Shown here piece by piece: positions 21,032-33,260 of a stretch of DNA of 64,000 nucleotides. How positions within the stretch are numbered: the first letter of the stretch is position 1; the number at the start of each line of letters is the position of its first letter. The notes under the pieces are model-generated. The model did not search any database. It was not told the DNA's origin and saw only the letters and a program-made list of their open reading frames with translations. The position numbers and the translations under genes are program-made. Source of the stretch: Chlamydomonas reinhardtii (lineage: Eukaryota; Chlorophyta; Chlorophyceae; Chlamydomonadales; Chlamydomonadaceae); contig NC_057013.1 in the NCBI RefSeq assembly GCF_000002595.2, forward strand, positions 3,357,087 to 3,421,086, in the 5' to 3' direction.

Positions 21032-21630
21032 AGCCTGCAGCCGCGCCTGCACTCACGACCACACCTGTCGCCGCCAAGCGTGTCCACGCTTTTGGTGAGT
21101 CAGGAGCGAGGGGCCCAAGGCGCTCAATATGTGACACGTCTCACGTTCTGCTGTAGAACCCTCGATAACCGGGCAAATGAGCAATGCAGCATTTAACCGC
21201 AAAGGTCTTGCTTGCTCGGGTCTGCACCACATAGATCTGTCGCTTATGTGGGATCCACACCAAGGGTTTTCCCGCAACTATGTCAGCTCCCACGATGCTC
21301 CCTCTACTGCGATGGTATGTATGTATGCGTTTTTGGCACCAGTTGCTCAGTTTCTTTCCGCCCGCCCGCTCATGCATGCAGACGCAGGGGGCTGAGGGTG
21401 ACACCGCATCACCGTCGCCAGCAGGCGCACCGGTAGGTTTGTGTAGCATGGAAGTCGCGCAACCACATGCGGCATGGTCTGCATGAGGGCGGATTCAGGC
21501 TGTGTGCAAACTGGCTGTGATTTTGCCGCAGGCGCGGACAGTCGAGGACCGCTTGGCTGCGTTGGAGGAGTCTGTACAGGAGATTCTGAAGATCCTACGC
21601 TTCATCACGTGCTGCTGCCCGTGCGTATAA
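21032..21630 (+). CDS. Small protein with CRIB-like motif, coiled coil and Cys-rich tail (3' part)
   Basis: Four exons join in phase: 21032..21094, 21157..21314, 21382..21432, 21532..21630. The second exon encodes EPSITGQ followed by GLHHIDLSLMWDPHQGFS, which resembles the Cdc42/Rac-binding CRIB block of WASP-type proteins (I-S-x-P ... H-x-x-H ... WDPxxGF), although the first half is degenerate. The last exon encodes a short amphipathic helix, VEDRLAALEESVQEILKILR, ending in FITCCCPCV, a cluster of four Cys that could be S-acylated. The 5' end is uncertain. A Rho-GTPase effector role is a hypothesis from the motif only. Confidence 0.5.
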
Positions 21631-22784
21631 ATGTGACGCGCAAGTGAGTTAAGGCCCACGCGGTTGGATGCCCTTCGTGCACGTGTGCCGTGCCCGGCAT
21701 TCTCAACAGGCGTTCCCAAGCACACACCCGCGAGCAACTACGTGGCCACACACACCCGACTGCGAAGCTAGCGTGTGTGGAGCTAGACACATGCTGCATG
21801 CAGCAGAAGCGGGTGTTCCTAGTTGCTAGCTGGCTGTCTACTGTGCTCGCTACACGCGTGTGCCAAGCTGCTGCTGGTGATGGCGATGGTGTTGGGGACT
21901 CGTATGAGTTTGGCCTGTGTTTGCTGGTTGCAGTAGCCTCCAGTTGTGGGCTTGGGGTTGCGGGTGGGTGCACAGAGCTTGCAGCCCACGCAACCCACGC
22001 AGTGCGCTCTGTCGTGGGGGTGGTTCTGTCATTCGACATGCATGCACGAGGCATGAGGGGAAGGTAGGAAAGGGTGTGACTGCGCTAGGTGTACAGGGAT
22101 GGGTTGCTGGGTGCATGCGGCAGAGAACTGGCACTGAACTACATTTCGGCTGGCTGAGCGCACGGTGCGATTGACCGCTGCAACTGCTGCAACAGCTGGA
22201 TAGTGACGGGTGTGGAGCCACTGACGTGGATTGGCCAGTGGTGAACGAGCTGAAGGCAGCAGCAGTTGCGTGCCCATGGGGTTCACATCATTGGGTTGCA
22301 CTCGGCTGTAAGGAGGACACTGCATCATCTTATTACGGTTGGGTGCTAAAATGCAAATGCGACATGCGAGGTATTTATGACGTGGATGTGACTGCTGAGC
22401 CCCAATTGACAAGTGTTCCCCTGTCACGGGAAAAGGGGCTGAGGCCCTCCACTCTCTGAGGCCGATGCTCCTCATCACCCGGACATAGCCGGGGTCGGTC
22501 TGTACAGGCACACAGCCAAACACGGTGCTCAGCAGTCACATCCCCACCGCAGAGCCAGTCAGAAGACAGCACAGTTATCAACAGCCGCACTTCTTATCAT
22601 GCTGCTGCCGCCAGCCACGCATGCCCTGCTCGCCCTGCTGCGGACCACTACCTAACACCGGTGGGCCCCTCAGCTGCGCTGCTTCTCGGGCAGTCGGGCG
22701 GTGCTGCGCTCTCCTCCATGTGGCCTTCCCCGCCCCCTCCATTAGCAACATGCGCGCAGGCGCCACTGTTGCCGTGCTGCCGCT
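21631..22784. other. Intergenic, nothing recognised
   Basis: Downstream flank of the CRIB-like gene. Scattered short frames without motifs; no repeat relation seen. Confidence 0.35.
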
Positions 22785-23198
22785 GTGCCACCGGCCGCTG
22801 CACCGCCATCGCCGCCGCCACCACCAGGCTGTAGCGATGCAGGCCGCACGTGCCCCAGCAGCATCTCCACCAGTGCGTGCCGGATGTTGGTTGTGGAGTT
22901 TACGTCACGGCCCTGCATTGAAGCAGTAGGCAGGGTTGTTAACCGCATCCATCCCAGGCCATCCGTCCACCCGGGCCCAACTCCATCTACCCCTCCCGAC
23001 CCGGCGTCATTACCCTGCGAAGTGGACTCACCAGGGGAGGTATCACGCTCCGAGGCGAGCAAGTACGCTGGTGGCAAGCTACAGTTCTTAGTAAAAGGCG
23101 GGTTCCCTAAAGCGGAATGGCTGCCTGCGAAGCAGCTGCAGGAGGACCTGAGCCCCGACACCTATCGCGCGCTGCGCACGGCGATGAAAGTAACCTGA
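22785..23198 (+). CDS. Hypothetical ORF with weak chromodomain-like tail
   Basis: 137 codons. The first two thirds are Pro/Ser-rich. The tail GGKLQFLVKGGFPKAEWLPA, followed by KQLQEDL, loosely recalls the folded core of chromodomain-like modules. This could be the 3' exon of a host gene or the worn end of a mobile element. No splice context or paralogue supports either. Confidence 0.25.
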   Translation: MPPAAAPPSPPPPPGCSDAGRTCPSSISTSACRMLVVEFTSRPCIEAVGRVVNRIHPRPSVHPGPTPSTPPDPASLPCEVDSPGEVSRSEASKYAGGKLQFLVKGGFPKAEWLPAKQLQEDLSPDTYRALRTAMKVT

Positions 23199-23439
23199 AG
23201 CATCCGCGAGTTTCACGCAAGTTTTGCGCGAATTCCCCGCCAGTTTTTGCCGAGTTTCCGCCTAGTTCCCCCCGCGCCCCGCCCGCGCGTGCCCACCAGC
23301 GACTATCATGCACTCCAGCGAGGCCCGCCCGCGCTGGAGCCCAAATGTCAACCGTGTGAGACCGTGTGCGCTCAGAGGCAGCTCATGGAAACAGGGGCAG
23401 CCCCATGCGTCCCTCTTGAGTTAACACGCAGCTCACACG

Positions 23440-23700
23440 CAGCTTCCCCAACGACACGCGCATGACTATGCACTCCCACTCGCGCGCCACACCGACCGCC
23501 AAACCCCGCCGAGCTCCGCCGTACCCCCACAGCAGCTTCCCACACGCCTCGCGCACGACTATGCACTCCCACTCACGCGCCGCGCCAACCGCCAGCCTCC
23601 GCCGCGCTCCGCCGTACTCTGTTGCAGCTTCCCACACGCGACCCCGCGTAACTCTCACCTCCCACTCGCTCTGCGCGCCAACTGCCACGCCACGTGCCCC
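23440..23700. repeat. Degenerate tandem repeat, unit about 90 bp
   Basis: Three diverged units start near CAGCTTCCC.ACACG and contain CTATGCACTCCCACTC or a variant, at about 23443, 23533 and 23625. It lies just left of IRG cassette copy B. Confidence 0.65.
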
Positions 23701-23838
23701 CCCCTGTTTGTTGGCAGTTGCACGAAAGCCCGTTTGTGATCCCCGTGTGTTAGTTTAAGTGTTGGTAGTTGCGGAAGGTGCCGCGCCGCACGCCGCACGT
23801 GCAAAGTACACGCATCACCACTGCTGCTTCTGCCTGTA

Positions 23839-26131
23839 TTAATCCGCTGCCGCTGGTAGCGGGTAGCCGGCCTGCGCGCTCCAGGCCGCAATAGCGCTGC
23901 GCAGCTGTTTGTTGGGCACCAGGTGCGTGTGTACCAACGGCAGGTTGGTGCGTGGCGAGGTGGCGTTGCCGGCCGCCAGCCACTGCTCGATGCCGGGCCG
24001 GTTGTAGGAGTGCCCGTCCGCCGTGACCACGGGCTCGCTCATCACGTCCTGCGTGATTGGGCAAATGAACTCGCTCGGGATCGCGTGCCGTGGGAAGCTG
24101 GCGGCGGCAACAGCTGCGGCTGCGGCGGCTGCGGCGGCTGCGGCGGCTGCATTCCTGCGCACTGGTGACAGCAGAGCCGGGTCGCGCTGCAATGGCAGTG
24201 GCAGCGGCAATACCGCCGCCGCCGGTGGTGCTGCTGATGGTGCCGCCTGTGGCGGTGAGGCGGCTGCCGCTGCCTGCTGCTGCTGGTGCTGGTGCTGGTG
24301 CTGGCACGGTTGCTGGTGTGGCTGTGGCTGTTGTGGCGGTTGTGCCGTGGGCGGCATCCTCATGTGTTGCTGCAGCAGCGCCGCCCCATACACTGGCAAC
24401 GGTGGCGTATGTGGCGGTGCAACCGGAACAGGTGGATACCGCTCGTGCGCCTGAAGGCATTCCATTCGTGCGAAAAGGCAAGGGCGGGTGGCGGGCTCAC
24501 CACCTACCGGACGGCGTTGATCTCGCTGCGGCTACACAGCCCAGCGCACAATATGTCTAGCTTTCATAGGCCCCCATTGCTTGACCACGGGTCACACACG
24601 TACCGCTTGCGCTGGCGGCGGCCAGCGGGGCGCGCCTGCACCAGCACCCGCCGGCGAGTGCGGGTGACGCAGGCGCAGCACGGACTGGATCCAGGACAAC
24701 AGCGCCATCTCGTCCAGGCCGGTGCGTGCCAGCGCCTTGTCCGGCCCGAACTCGTACAAGCCCAGCAGGCCCTCCCCCTCCTGGCGCCCGCTGTTGATGC
24801 CGTCCAGCATGTCGCTCAGGGCCATGGCGCTCAGCAGGAAGTAATCCACCGACCGGTCGCCGCCGCCCGCAGCCGTCGGCTGGCCCAGCACGGCGCGTAG
24901 GTTGGAGCCAATGCGCTGGCGTAGGGCGTCCGCGGCGGCTCGGGAGTCTGTTGCGCGGATTCTGGAGCCCTTCCGCAGCTCGGTGGACAGCGCCTCGTCT
25001 GCTTTGTTGTAGACCACGGCAATGTGCTGGCGCTTGGCCTGTGTTCGGGGCGGGTGCGACGAACACGGGAGGTTTCCGCCAGCAGGGAGCCTTTAGGTGG
25101 TGTCACACACTACTACCACACACCAGCAGCAGGGGTCACGCCCATTGAATGTAAGGCTCGTTGGTAGAGGAGGTCGGCGTAGGGGTAACAACCCCACCGT
25201 TTTAGGTATTAAATAGCATCACGCACGCGCGCTCTCGCGCATGCACCTGCTCAGGACCCGAGTCAGTGTGCGCGCCGCCAGCTATCTAGAATTGCAGGCC
25301 CGAACAATTCAGAGCGCAGCATGCATGCGGCGGTCCGCCTGCCGCCCAGCCCAACGGCACCAAACGTACATCTCGCATCGCGGAACGAAGCCGCCCCTCC
25401 CAGCCGCCCCACACATGCACCCAACACCGCCGCCCCACCGCGCAACCCACGCACGTACTTCACCCTGCATGCGGCGCGTGCACCCACTCACGATGCAGGC
25501 CTTGATCACGGTGGCGTCCGCCTCACGAACGGTGTCCGACGTGACAAGCAACACGCAGTCGAAGCTGGACAGGCACATGTCGCGGAAGTAGTGCGCGGCG
25601 GGGCACTCGGTCGTGCCGGCCCCCGGCAAGTCCCACAGGAACGCATTGGGGCCAAAGGCGTGCTTCACCGCGGTCACCCCCGGCTTCACCGTTACCGGGA
25701 CGCCAGCGTCGTTTGCGTGATGGTTTCCTGTCGAGCAAGGATGACAACACATTGGGTCAAGGTCACAGCAATCCAGCACAGGGACATCAGCAAGCAGCGG
25801 GTGCGGGCAGGTGCCGTTCGCAGTCCAGCACCTGGGCCAGCACCCAAGAGCAACGCCGTGCGAAAGGCTCACCCCACAGCTTGAGGAGCGCTTCTACGAG
25901 GCTGCTTTTGCCCGTGTTCACCGTGCCCGCGACTGCGATGTTATAAGCATAGGGTTCGAAACGAGGCAGCAGTGCGAGTGCGCCCAAGTCACTGCCTGCT
26001 GTGCATCGGAGACTAGTCGACACGGTCGTGGGCTTGGATCGAAGCAACTCTATGAGTTTGGGCAGCACAAGCTTTTTTAGCGCGTCGGCGAGCGCCAAGC
26101 CTGACGCAACAATTGCCACGATATCGGCCAT
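23839..26131 (-). CDS. IRG-type GTPase fused to a C-terminal U-box (copy B)
   Basis: Four exons: complement(23839..24450, 24604..25038, 25492..25727, 25873..26131). The first three have exactly the lengths of copy A (259, 236, 435 nt); the last is 18 nt longer. All phases hold, giving about 513 aa. P-loop GTVNTGKSS, G3 DLPG and G4 NKAD are unchanged, and the U-box is intact with the same IPSEFICPITQDV start. The linker between GTPase and U-box differs in its Gln-His and poly-Ala tracts. In the 435-nt exon only about two differences from copy A are visible. The N-terminus reads MADIVAIVASGLALADALKK against MAEIVAIVASGLALAEVLKK in copy A. With every motif kept, this copy is predicted to be functional rather than a pseudogene. 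Confidence 0.85.
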
Positions 26132-26366
26132 GCAGGTACGTGAAGCTCAGCGAGGCAATCGGCCAAACGCGTTAGGTAGATGATGAAGGCTTATCAGGAA
26201 GCAGATAACAGGAGGCGCTATGAGGTGTTCTTGCATGGTCTGGGCCTTGCCCAATGCGAATGGTTCGCATGAGAGCAGTTGGGACAGTGTTGGTAGGTCC
26301 GCCGTGCGTGCACTTCTTGTCAGTGAGGCCAGCACTCTCAAACCACAATTACAAGACATTGATGAG
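26132..26366. promoter_or_regulatory. Shared divergent promoter, IRG pair B
   Basis: 235 bp between the two start codons. It keeps the palindrome ATGCGAATGGTTCGCAT (26254-26270) and most of the sequence on the plus-gene side. The side next to the U-box gene start is more diverged from copy A. Confidence 0.6.
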
Positions 26367-28091
26367 ATGGGCATTGTCAAGGATGTTGCTATAGGAATAG
26401 CGATTGGGGCGACCCTCCCAATTTGGGGTCCATTTGTCGCGGGAAACAAGGCGGTGGACGTGCTCCTGCATGCATTACGCAAGAAGCCTACCAAGCTGGC
26501 ACCTAGCTTAGAGGGCGAGTACGCGGACTGGCGCGACAAGAAGTGCATTGTTGAGAACGCACGCTGGCAGGTTTTTAATGAGCGCGTCCGGAAACGGCTG
26601 CCTCACTTCGAGTCGGAGAAATATAACATCGCCTTCGTTGGGGACGTGAAGGCTGGCAAAAGCTCGCTGGTGAACGCTGTGCGCGGCATGCCTGACTGGG
26701 AGCATCCTGGACTGGAGGACCCATACAACAAGCAGTGTGATCAGTGTAAGGGCGGTTGGGTGCGCATGTTTAGTTCCAGGCTTGGGGGCCGTGTTCATGT
26801 GTGATCAGCGCAAACCTGAGTGCGGTTGGCTTCCCTGTCCCCTGTCGCTCCACGCTTTCTTTCGACGCCTGCTTTGAGGGGGGTCGTGTCCCCTCCCCAG
26901 CAGCTGAGCGCACCCAGTCGTATGACTGAACATTTCCCGCGACGCGCAACGCAGGTGGCATCCCGCGCATGGGAAAGGCGGCCGTGGACTACGCGGAATG
27001 TACCATGGCCTGCGCACGCTACGCCACCAATTTTCCCGATTCGGAGCATATGATCATCTGGGATGTGCCGGGTGCCGGCACCGAGAAGCACACGTAAGTG
27101 GCAGCTGACTTGCGGCTACAGGCGCTGCCCCAGTAGTCCCAAAGGGTGCCCAGCCGGGGTCACCTGGCGGCCCACGATGGCTTGCCCATACACACGCATG
27201 CACGAGGGAACCGACCCCCAAACAGTCCCAGATGCCCACTGCATGTTTTCAAGTTGATAAGCATGCACTCAGCCCGTTCAGGTAGCAAAATGCCGCGACA
27301 GCTCTCGGCTTTGCACCCAAAAAGGGCATCATATATAAACCCGCTCACATTGGCAGCTTCGTCTCATACCACGTGCCCTCGCACGCACTTCTCCAAGTCC
27401 TCCCTCCTTGCCTGCACTCCTCCTTCTGCAGCGCCGCCAGCTACTACCAGGACAAGGCGCTGTACGCCTTTGACTGCCTCATCCTGGTCACCGGCGACGC
27501 CTTCCGCGAGGTGGACAGGCACATCCTGTTGGAGGCGCAGCGCCGCAAGCAGGCCGTGGCAATTGTGCGCTCCAAGTGCGACACGACGGTGCAGGCCTGT
27601 CTCAAGCGCGACCGCACCAAGACGCCCGAGGCGGCCGTGCAGGAGTTCCAGACCCGCTACAAACGGGAACTGCGCGAACGGCTGGGTCGGCTGGGCGTTG
27701 ACGCCAGCAAGGTCAAGGTCTTCCTCGTGAACAGGTGTGGGGGGCGGCGGTGGTACAAGGGGTATGGGCGGTGGCAATGCGGGCCAGCAGTGGGTGTAGT
27801 GGGCGATGGCAAGCCACTAAGCCGGCAGGCGGGGTTGAAAATACCAGCTCAAAGCCCGGGGGTGTATGCGGGATGAGTTGTTAGTAGGCAACAGCGGCCC
27901 TACCCTTTACGCTGCTGTATGCCCTTTGCACTAGCACCCTGCTTCTCAGCAACCCGCGGCCAACAGACTTTATCCATCGTGCGCGTATTTTGTGCGTGCG
28001 CAGGTTCGCGTTCACACAGCCAGATGAGCTGGCGTTCGATGAGGCGGACCTCATTAAGTGGCTCGCCATGGAAATCAGCAAGAAGCACTGA
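26367..28091 (+). CDS. Stand-alone IRG-type GTPase (copy B)
   Basis: Four exons: 26367..26745, 26955..27093, 27432..27734, 28004..28091, with exactly the exon lengths of copy A (379, 139, 303, 88 nt), encoding 302 aa. P-loop GDVKAGKSS, G3 DVPG and SKCD are all kept. In exon 1 about ten nucleotide differences from copy A are visible, and all but the one at the splice-junction codon (Arg127 to Cys) are silent, as expected under protein-level constraint. Residues 250-269 differ markedly from copy A (KREL.ERLGRLGVDASKVKV against RQDM.KRLADLGVDANKVKI), in the helix after G4. Confidence 0.86.
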
Positions 28092-28966
28092 GGAAATCCA
28101 GTACGGGCGTGCTCTGTGCGAGGTGGCGCCAATGCTTCGAACAGGGGCGTCCGTGAATGGGACGAACTGGAGAAGGGCGGAGGGAGGTTGGCGGGCGGGG
28201 CGAGGCAAGGTGGTAACAAACAGCAGTCACGAGGACATGCATGCGTTATGCACGCGTGGCATTATTATATTGTGTGGTGCTTTTGGTGCTTGAGGTTGTC
28301 ACTTGCGCGCCAGTTGACGTGTGCCGCCGCACTCGCTCCGTTTGAGAGGTAGATAGGACTGGGAGCGAGGCGCGGCGCTCGTGTGCCGAGTGACGTGAAA
28401 CATGCATTCAACCATACGTACCTGACCAAGTGCGCCGCTATCCGGGTTCCATGGCGCAGCACGTCAGTGTTAGTTGCGCTGCATACCTGCAAATGTACAA
28501 TACGAGGGGAGAACGTACGATAAATTGGCTTGCGTGGTGGAGTTGTCAGTGAACGGCGTTAGGGGGCGTTGGGTGCGTGCATGCACGTATTGATCCCGCG
28601 GTGAGTGCATGCGGTTGCAGGTCTGAATGCCCGTGTGTCAATGTGTTGGGGCACGAGAAGGGGGGCATGCATGTATGTAGGTGCCGCTGCCCAAACGCGG
28701 CGCCAGTGTGCGCATGGTCAACATGCAGGTGCCAGCAGCAGGACACAGAGCACCACGCACGCACCGAGCAGCAGTGTTCTGACTGCATGGATAACGGTCA
28801 GCGTGTTTGAGTGTTGGCTTCGATTGGCGGTGCTTGCTTTACCGCTGGACCACGCAGTGATCACACAAAACGACTTGACCTGCCGTCTGTGTCGGAGGTA
28901 CAGCTAGAAACGCTACGTGCGGTGGAGGCGGTTCATTATGCTGCTGCCCAAGGTTTGCGGGAGATT

Positions 28967-29610
28967 GTGTTGGGTGGACTTTCAGCCTGACATTCGACGT
29001 GATGTTGTGTGGCGCTCTGCTGACTATGTTGGATAGTGTGGTACCATGATCGAAGATGCTTAAAGGCATCGAAGTGCGCGGGTGCGCACCATATCCAGGG
29101 GGTTGAGATAGGGAGCTCGATACGTACGATGTGGAGTTGTGTCTGGGTCTGTGTGGGTAGCTAGGTGTGTAGGTGGGGAAGGTGATGTCACGGGACGATA
29201 TGCAACTCGAGCCAGATAGACGAGAAGGGGGCGTATGCAAGTGTTTGTTACGATGTTTCGACGTGCTTTGCCCACGTGGAGGTCGTCCCGTGCTGCCAAA
29301 GCAACATGCACACAACCACACGGTAACGCTAAGCGCTAGCCATGAGCGAGCCTGCTACATGCTTCCTGAGAGAAGCATGAATCGACCTACTTAGCGGACC
29401 CGAGGAGGGCACTGTCATGTGGCTACGCATCCTCATTCCTCAGCCCACACCTCCAGGTGGCTGGATGCCTGCCTGCCTCAGCCTCGCCCACAGCCCCTGT
29501 TACCGAAGATGCTTAAGACTTACAATAGCCCCTAGCTATTCCCTGCAGCAGCCTGCCACGCCACCGCCTCCGCCATGTCCGCATTACCACCACCGCTCGA
29601 CCCCTTCGCA
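28967..29610. other. Intergenic between IRG cassette B and the Vps62-like gene
   Basis: No exon recognised. A short string CGAAGATGCTTAA occurs near 29050 and again near 29508; its meaning is unknown. Confidence 0.35.
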
Positions 29611-29614
29611 ATCA

Positions 29615-32600
29615 TGAGCCCCAAAAGCCCTCTGCCGCCACCGGAGCCGAAGCACCCACTGGCGCCACAGGCGTTGGTGACTGCAGCAGCGGTGCTGGCA
29701 GTGATGAAAGCTCCTGACGCTGCATCTTGTTGAGAACCGGGTCGTCGGTAGTGACCGGTGGCGCGGCGGACGCGGTGTGCCGTGGCCGGCCACCCACATC
29801 GACAACCAACGGCATCGCCGCCGCCCCCTCCCGCATTGGCCTTGGCACCGGTCCGGCCCAGCACAAGCAGCTTTGGCCAGGAGCCGTGGCGCTTTGCCTG
29901 TTGCGTTTGGGTGGCGCATGGGCTCAGGTGCGTGGGTGTGCGCATTTGTGGGGCGTGGGCGCGTGGGTGAGAGAATACGGCAATAGAAAGCAGGTCTGGC
30001 CCAGGCCCCGGGCTGTACTTCGCCTGGTCGGCCGGCAAACCCCTGAGGCCCCTTCATTCACTCCTTGGGCCATCCGCCCGCGACGGCCCCAGGCCTCACT
30101 CGCTGGAAATCCGAGAGCCACAGGGCACCCGAGCCCGCACCTGCAGTGCCGTGGTGGCGCTCTTCCGTGTGAGCTGCATGGCTGACTTGATGGCGGCGCC
30201 GGTGCGCAGCCCCACATAGTTGATGGTGGTGGCCAGCACTGCCCGGTGGAGGGGGTGGGGTGAGTTGGGGCGGCGGGTACGGTACGGTGTGTTAAGGAGT
30301 GGGAACACCCTGTTGTGTGAATGGTGCATGTGACCCCGCCCTGTGCTGGCTGCATGCATGGTGCGCCCATGATGCATTGTCCTTACCCACGTGCACCCAT
30401 GACTTCCTCATTCGGCCCTAGAAACCTGCTCACTCTGCACCTAGGACCTACTCACTCGGACCCAGGGCCTGCGCACTCGGAAGCCGCCCCCTTCACCCCC
30501 CGCGCTCCGTGCCCCGCCCGCGCTCCGTGCCCCGCCCCCGCCCCGCGCTCCCCGTACACCCACCCACCCAGGAACGTAAGTTGGCCCAATATCAGGAGCA
30601 TGGAGCCAAAGGACAGGAAGTCAACTGCAGGTCAGCGGGCCGGGCAGAAGGGAAGTGGCGGCCTCAGTTAGGGGTTGCGGCGCAAGGGCACAGCAGCACA
30701 GACATGACACAGGGGCAGCGCCGTGCCAAGGGGGCGGACGACGTACAGGGAGCAGCACCATTCCGTGCATAATAACAACACGCACAAAACGCCACGCACC
30801 CCAGATCCCACCCACCTGACAGGTCGCTCCAGAGGGAGCACATGTTCATTATGTCGGCGCCACAGATCTGACAGGTGTCGAGCGGGGGTGCCACGCGGGC
30901 GCACATACATGGTAGGTACGAGGGAGCGCCCCAACCGCTGTGCCCCTTGATTCCATTCGCCGCCGTCCCCAGCGCCCCCATCAGCCCGCCAGGACCCCCT
31001 GCAGCCCTCACCGGCTTGGTGATGCCGGACACACAGACGCACGCACGCACGCACGCACGCATGCTCCACGCACCTGGGAATCGGGCGCACAGCAGCTCAC
31101 CCGCCGCCTGCTCGGGAGTCATCTCGCTGACGTAGGGCAGCCAGTGCGTGTTTCGAGGGTGGGTTAGAGCACCGGGGCCGCAAGAGTAGCGGCCGCCGAT
31201 GTACAGACCCTCCATGTTCATGATGGACTTGACCTTGATCTGCGGAGTGTGCGCGTGTGTGCGCATTTGTAGGTGGGTGTTAGGAGAGCATTAGAAGGGA
31301 GGATGGATACATGCGCACAATGTATCGGTGTGTGGGTGTGGCTGTGGGTGTGGGTATGGGTGCCTGCATGTGTGTCCATACCCCGAACCCATTCAGATCC
31401 TAAAACCTTGGGCGAGCTTGACGTCGTGTGATACATACCTGATTGTATGACCATGTCACCCACCCTCACCCACACCCTCATCCTCGCCCACACGAAAATT
31501 AGTTACGCACGCACGCACCTTTTGGTAGATGTAGAGGGGGCTGGGCTTGGGCCAGTTGGAGTGGCTGAACAGACCCGATCGCCCGAGTAGGTCACCAGCC
31601 GCCGCACACCCGCCTCGTCCAGCTGCGCGGCAGCAGAGGAGGGGCAGGGGGCGGGCAGGGTTGCATGGACATGTGAGCCGGCTGTGTTGCCGAGGGGCGC
31701 TGAGAGGCGCCGTAGAGTCACCGCACATGGACAGGGCAGGACACGGCCCACCCACTCGCTCACCTCGCGCTGCTCCACACACACCACCCCACCCACCTGG
31801 CCCCCGGCGGGGTCCCCACGCACCCGGTCCCCACCCAGGCCGTGGCCCACGGGCTTCAACCCCGCCCCCGCCGTCCCTTCGCCCCGCACTCGTACCTCGT
31901 ACTCGCACTCCCCTGACTCGCAGTCGCAGTCGAATTCCGGTAGCCAGCCATGTGGGCTGAACTGAACTCGCTGGAGGGAGCGAGGCGAGGGAGAGGGCAG
32001 CACACGGGGTCGTGCAACACACGAGGTAGGGCTGGGGTTGGGGTTGGGGTGGCGAGATGGCGGCGCCGAATGGCACAACGGGAGGGTTGACATCATCTTC
32101 TACACCACATGCATCACGCATCACACCATCTACCCCTTCCGCAATCGCTGGACCCCCCCTGTACATCTGCAGCGCATCCTAGCGACCACTCGGCTACCTT
32201 CTCCACCCCTGTCTCTCGCGCCGCTCTGCCACCATGTGGTCCCACCAGCAGTGCAGCCGCACAGGCCCCTTTCCGTGTCCCGCCCCGCCGCTCACCCGCA
32301 CCGCCGCCGCCGCGTCCTCCCGGTACAAGTCGTCCTCGCACACCCACAACTTCACGTGCACCAGGTCGCCTGAAGCAGCAGGCAGCCCGGCAGGCAGACA
32401 AGCATACACACACACACACACACGCGCATAGCTAGGTAGGCAGGTAAACAGGGACCGGTACATAAGATCGAGTCTTTGACAAGGTGTGGCGCTGGTCACG
32501 CAACAAGGCAGCGCCCTCGCACCGTCGTGTGTTCTGTTCCCGCACATGTAGTACTCCAGCGCCTGTTGCCGCCCCTGCACCTGAGTGGCCAGCAGCTGGT

Positions 32601-33170
32601 TGGAGCAGCCGTTCCTGGGGGAGGCGGGCGGGCCGGTGGGGGGTGGGGGAGGAGGGAAGGGAAGGAGGCAGGGTTGGTGCGTGCAAAGCAACTGAGGGCC
32701 TGCTGATTGCCTACCATCAACACCATTACTGTTTGCACCCACCCCCCAAATCAACCCACCAGGGGTAGAAGTAGTTGTAGCTGAAGACGTAGGAGTGTGG
32801 GAACATCTCCCCTGTGGTGTCGTTGAAGGGCCGGAAGGCTGCGGGGCAAGGGCGGGCAGGGGCACACAAGTTGGGGCTCGGGCCTGCTACATACCGGTAC
32901 CTCCCCAACGCATTCTCCACCAGCACCAGCACCCTCACAAGGCATCGCCAGCACCCGACTTCGTATGCGCCCTCGGCCCCCCTCAGCCACCTGGACGGCC
33001 ACACGCCCCCTCCTGCTTACCCTTGTACCACACGCCCCCTCCTGCTCACCCGTGTACCACACGCGGCCGGTGAGGCGGCCGCCCACCACCGGGTCCACCA
33101 CAGCGCGGCGGCGCACCTCGGACCCACTCACCACGTCAAAGTCCACCTGCAGGCCAGCAGTGTGTGTATA

Positions 33171-33260
<90 letters not shown>

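Larger units (their letters stand above)
23831..28966. repeat. Segmental duplication, copy B (IRG GTPase cassette)
   Basis: Direct-orientation partner of 2942-8334, about 20.9 kb away. Exon boundaries, gene order and promoter are the same. Differences are concentrated in introns, at silent codon positions, in the poly-Ala linker of the U-box gene, and in one cluster of about 20 codons of the stand-alone GTPase. Confidence 0.92.
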
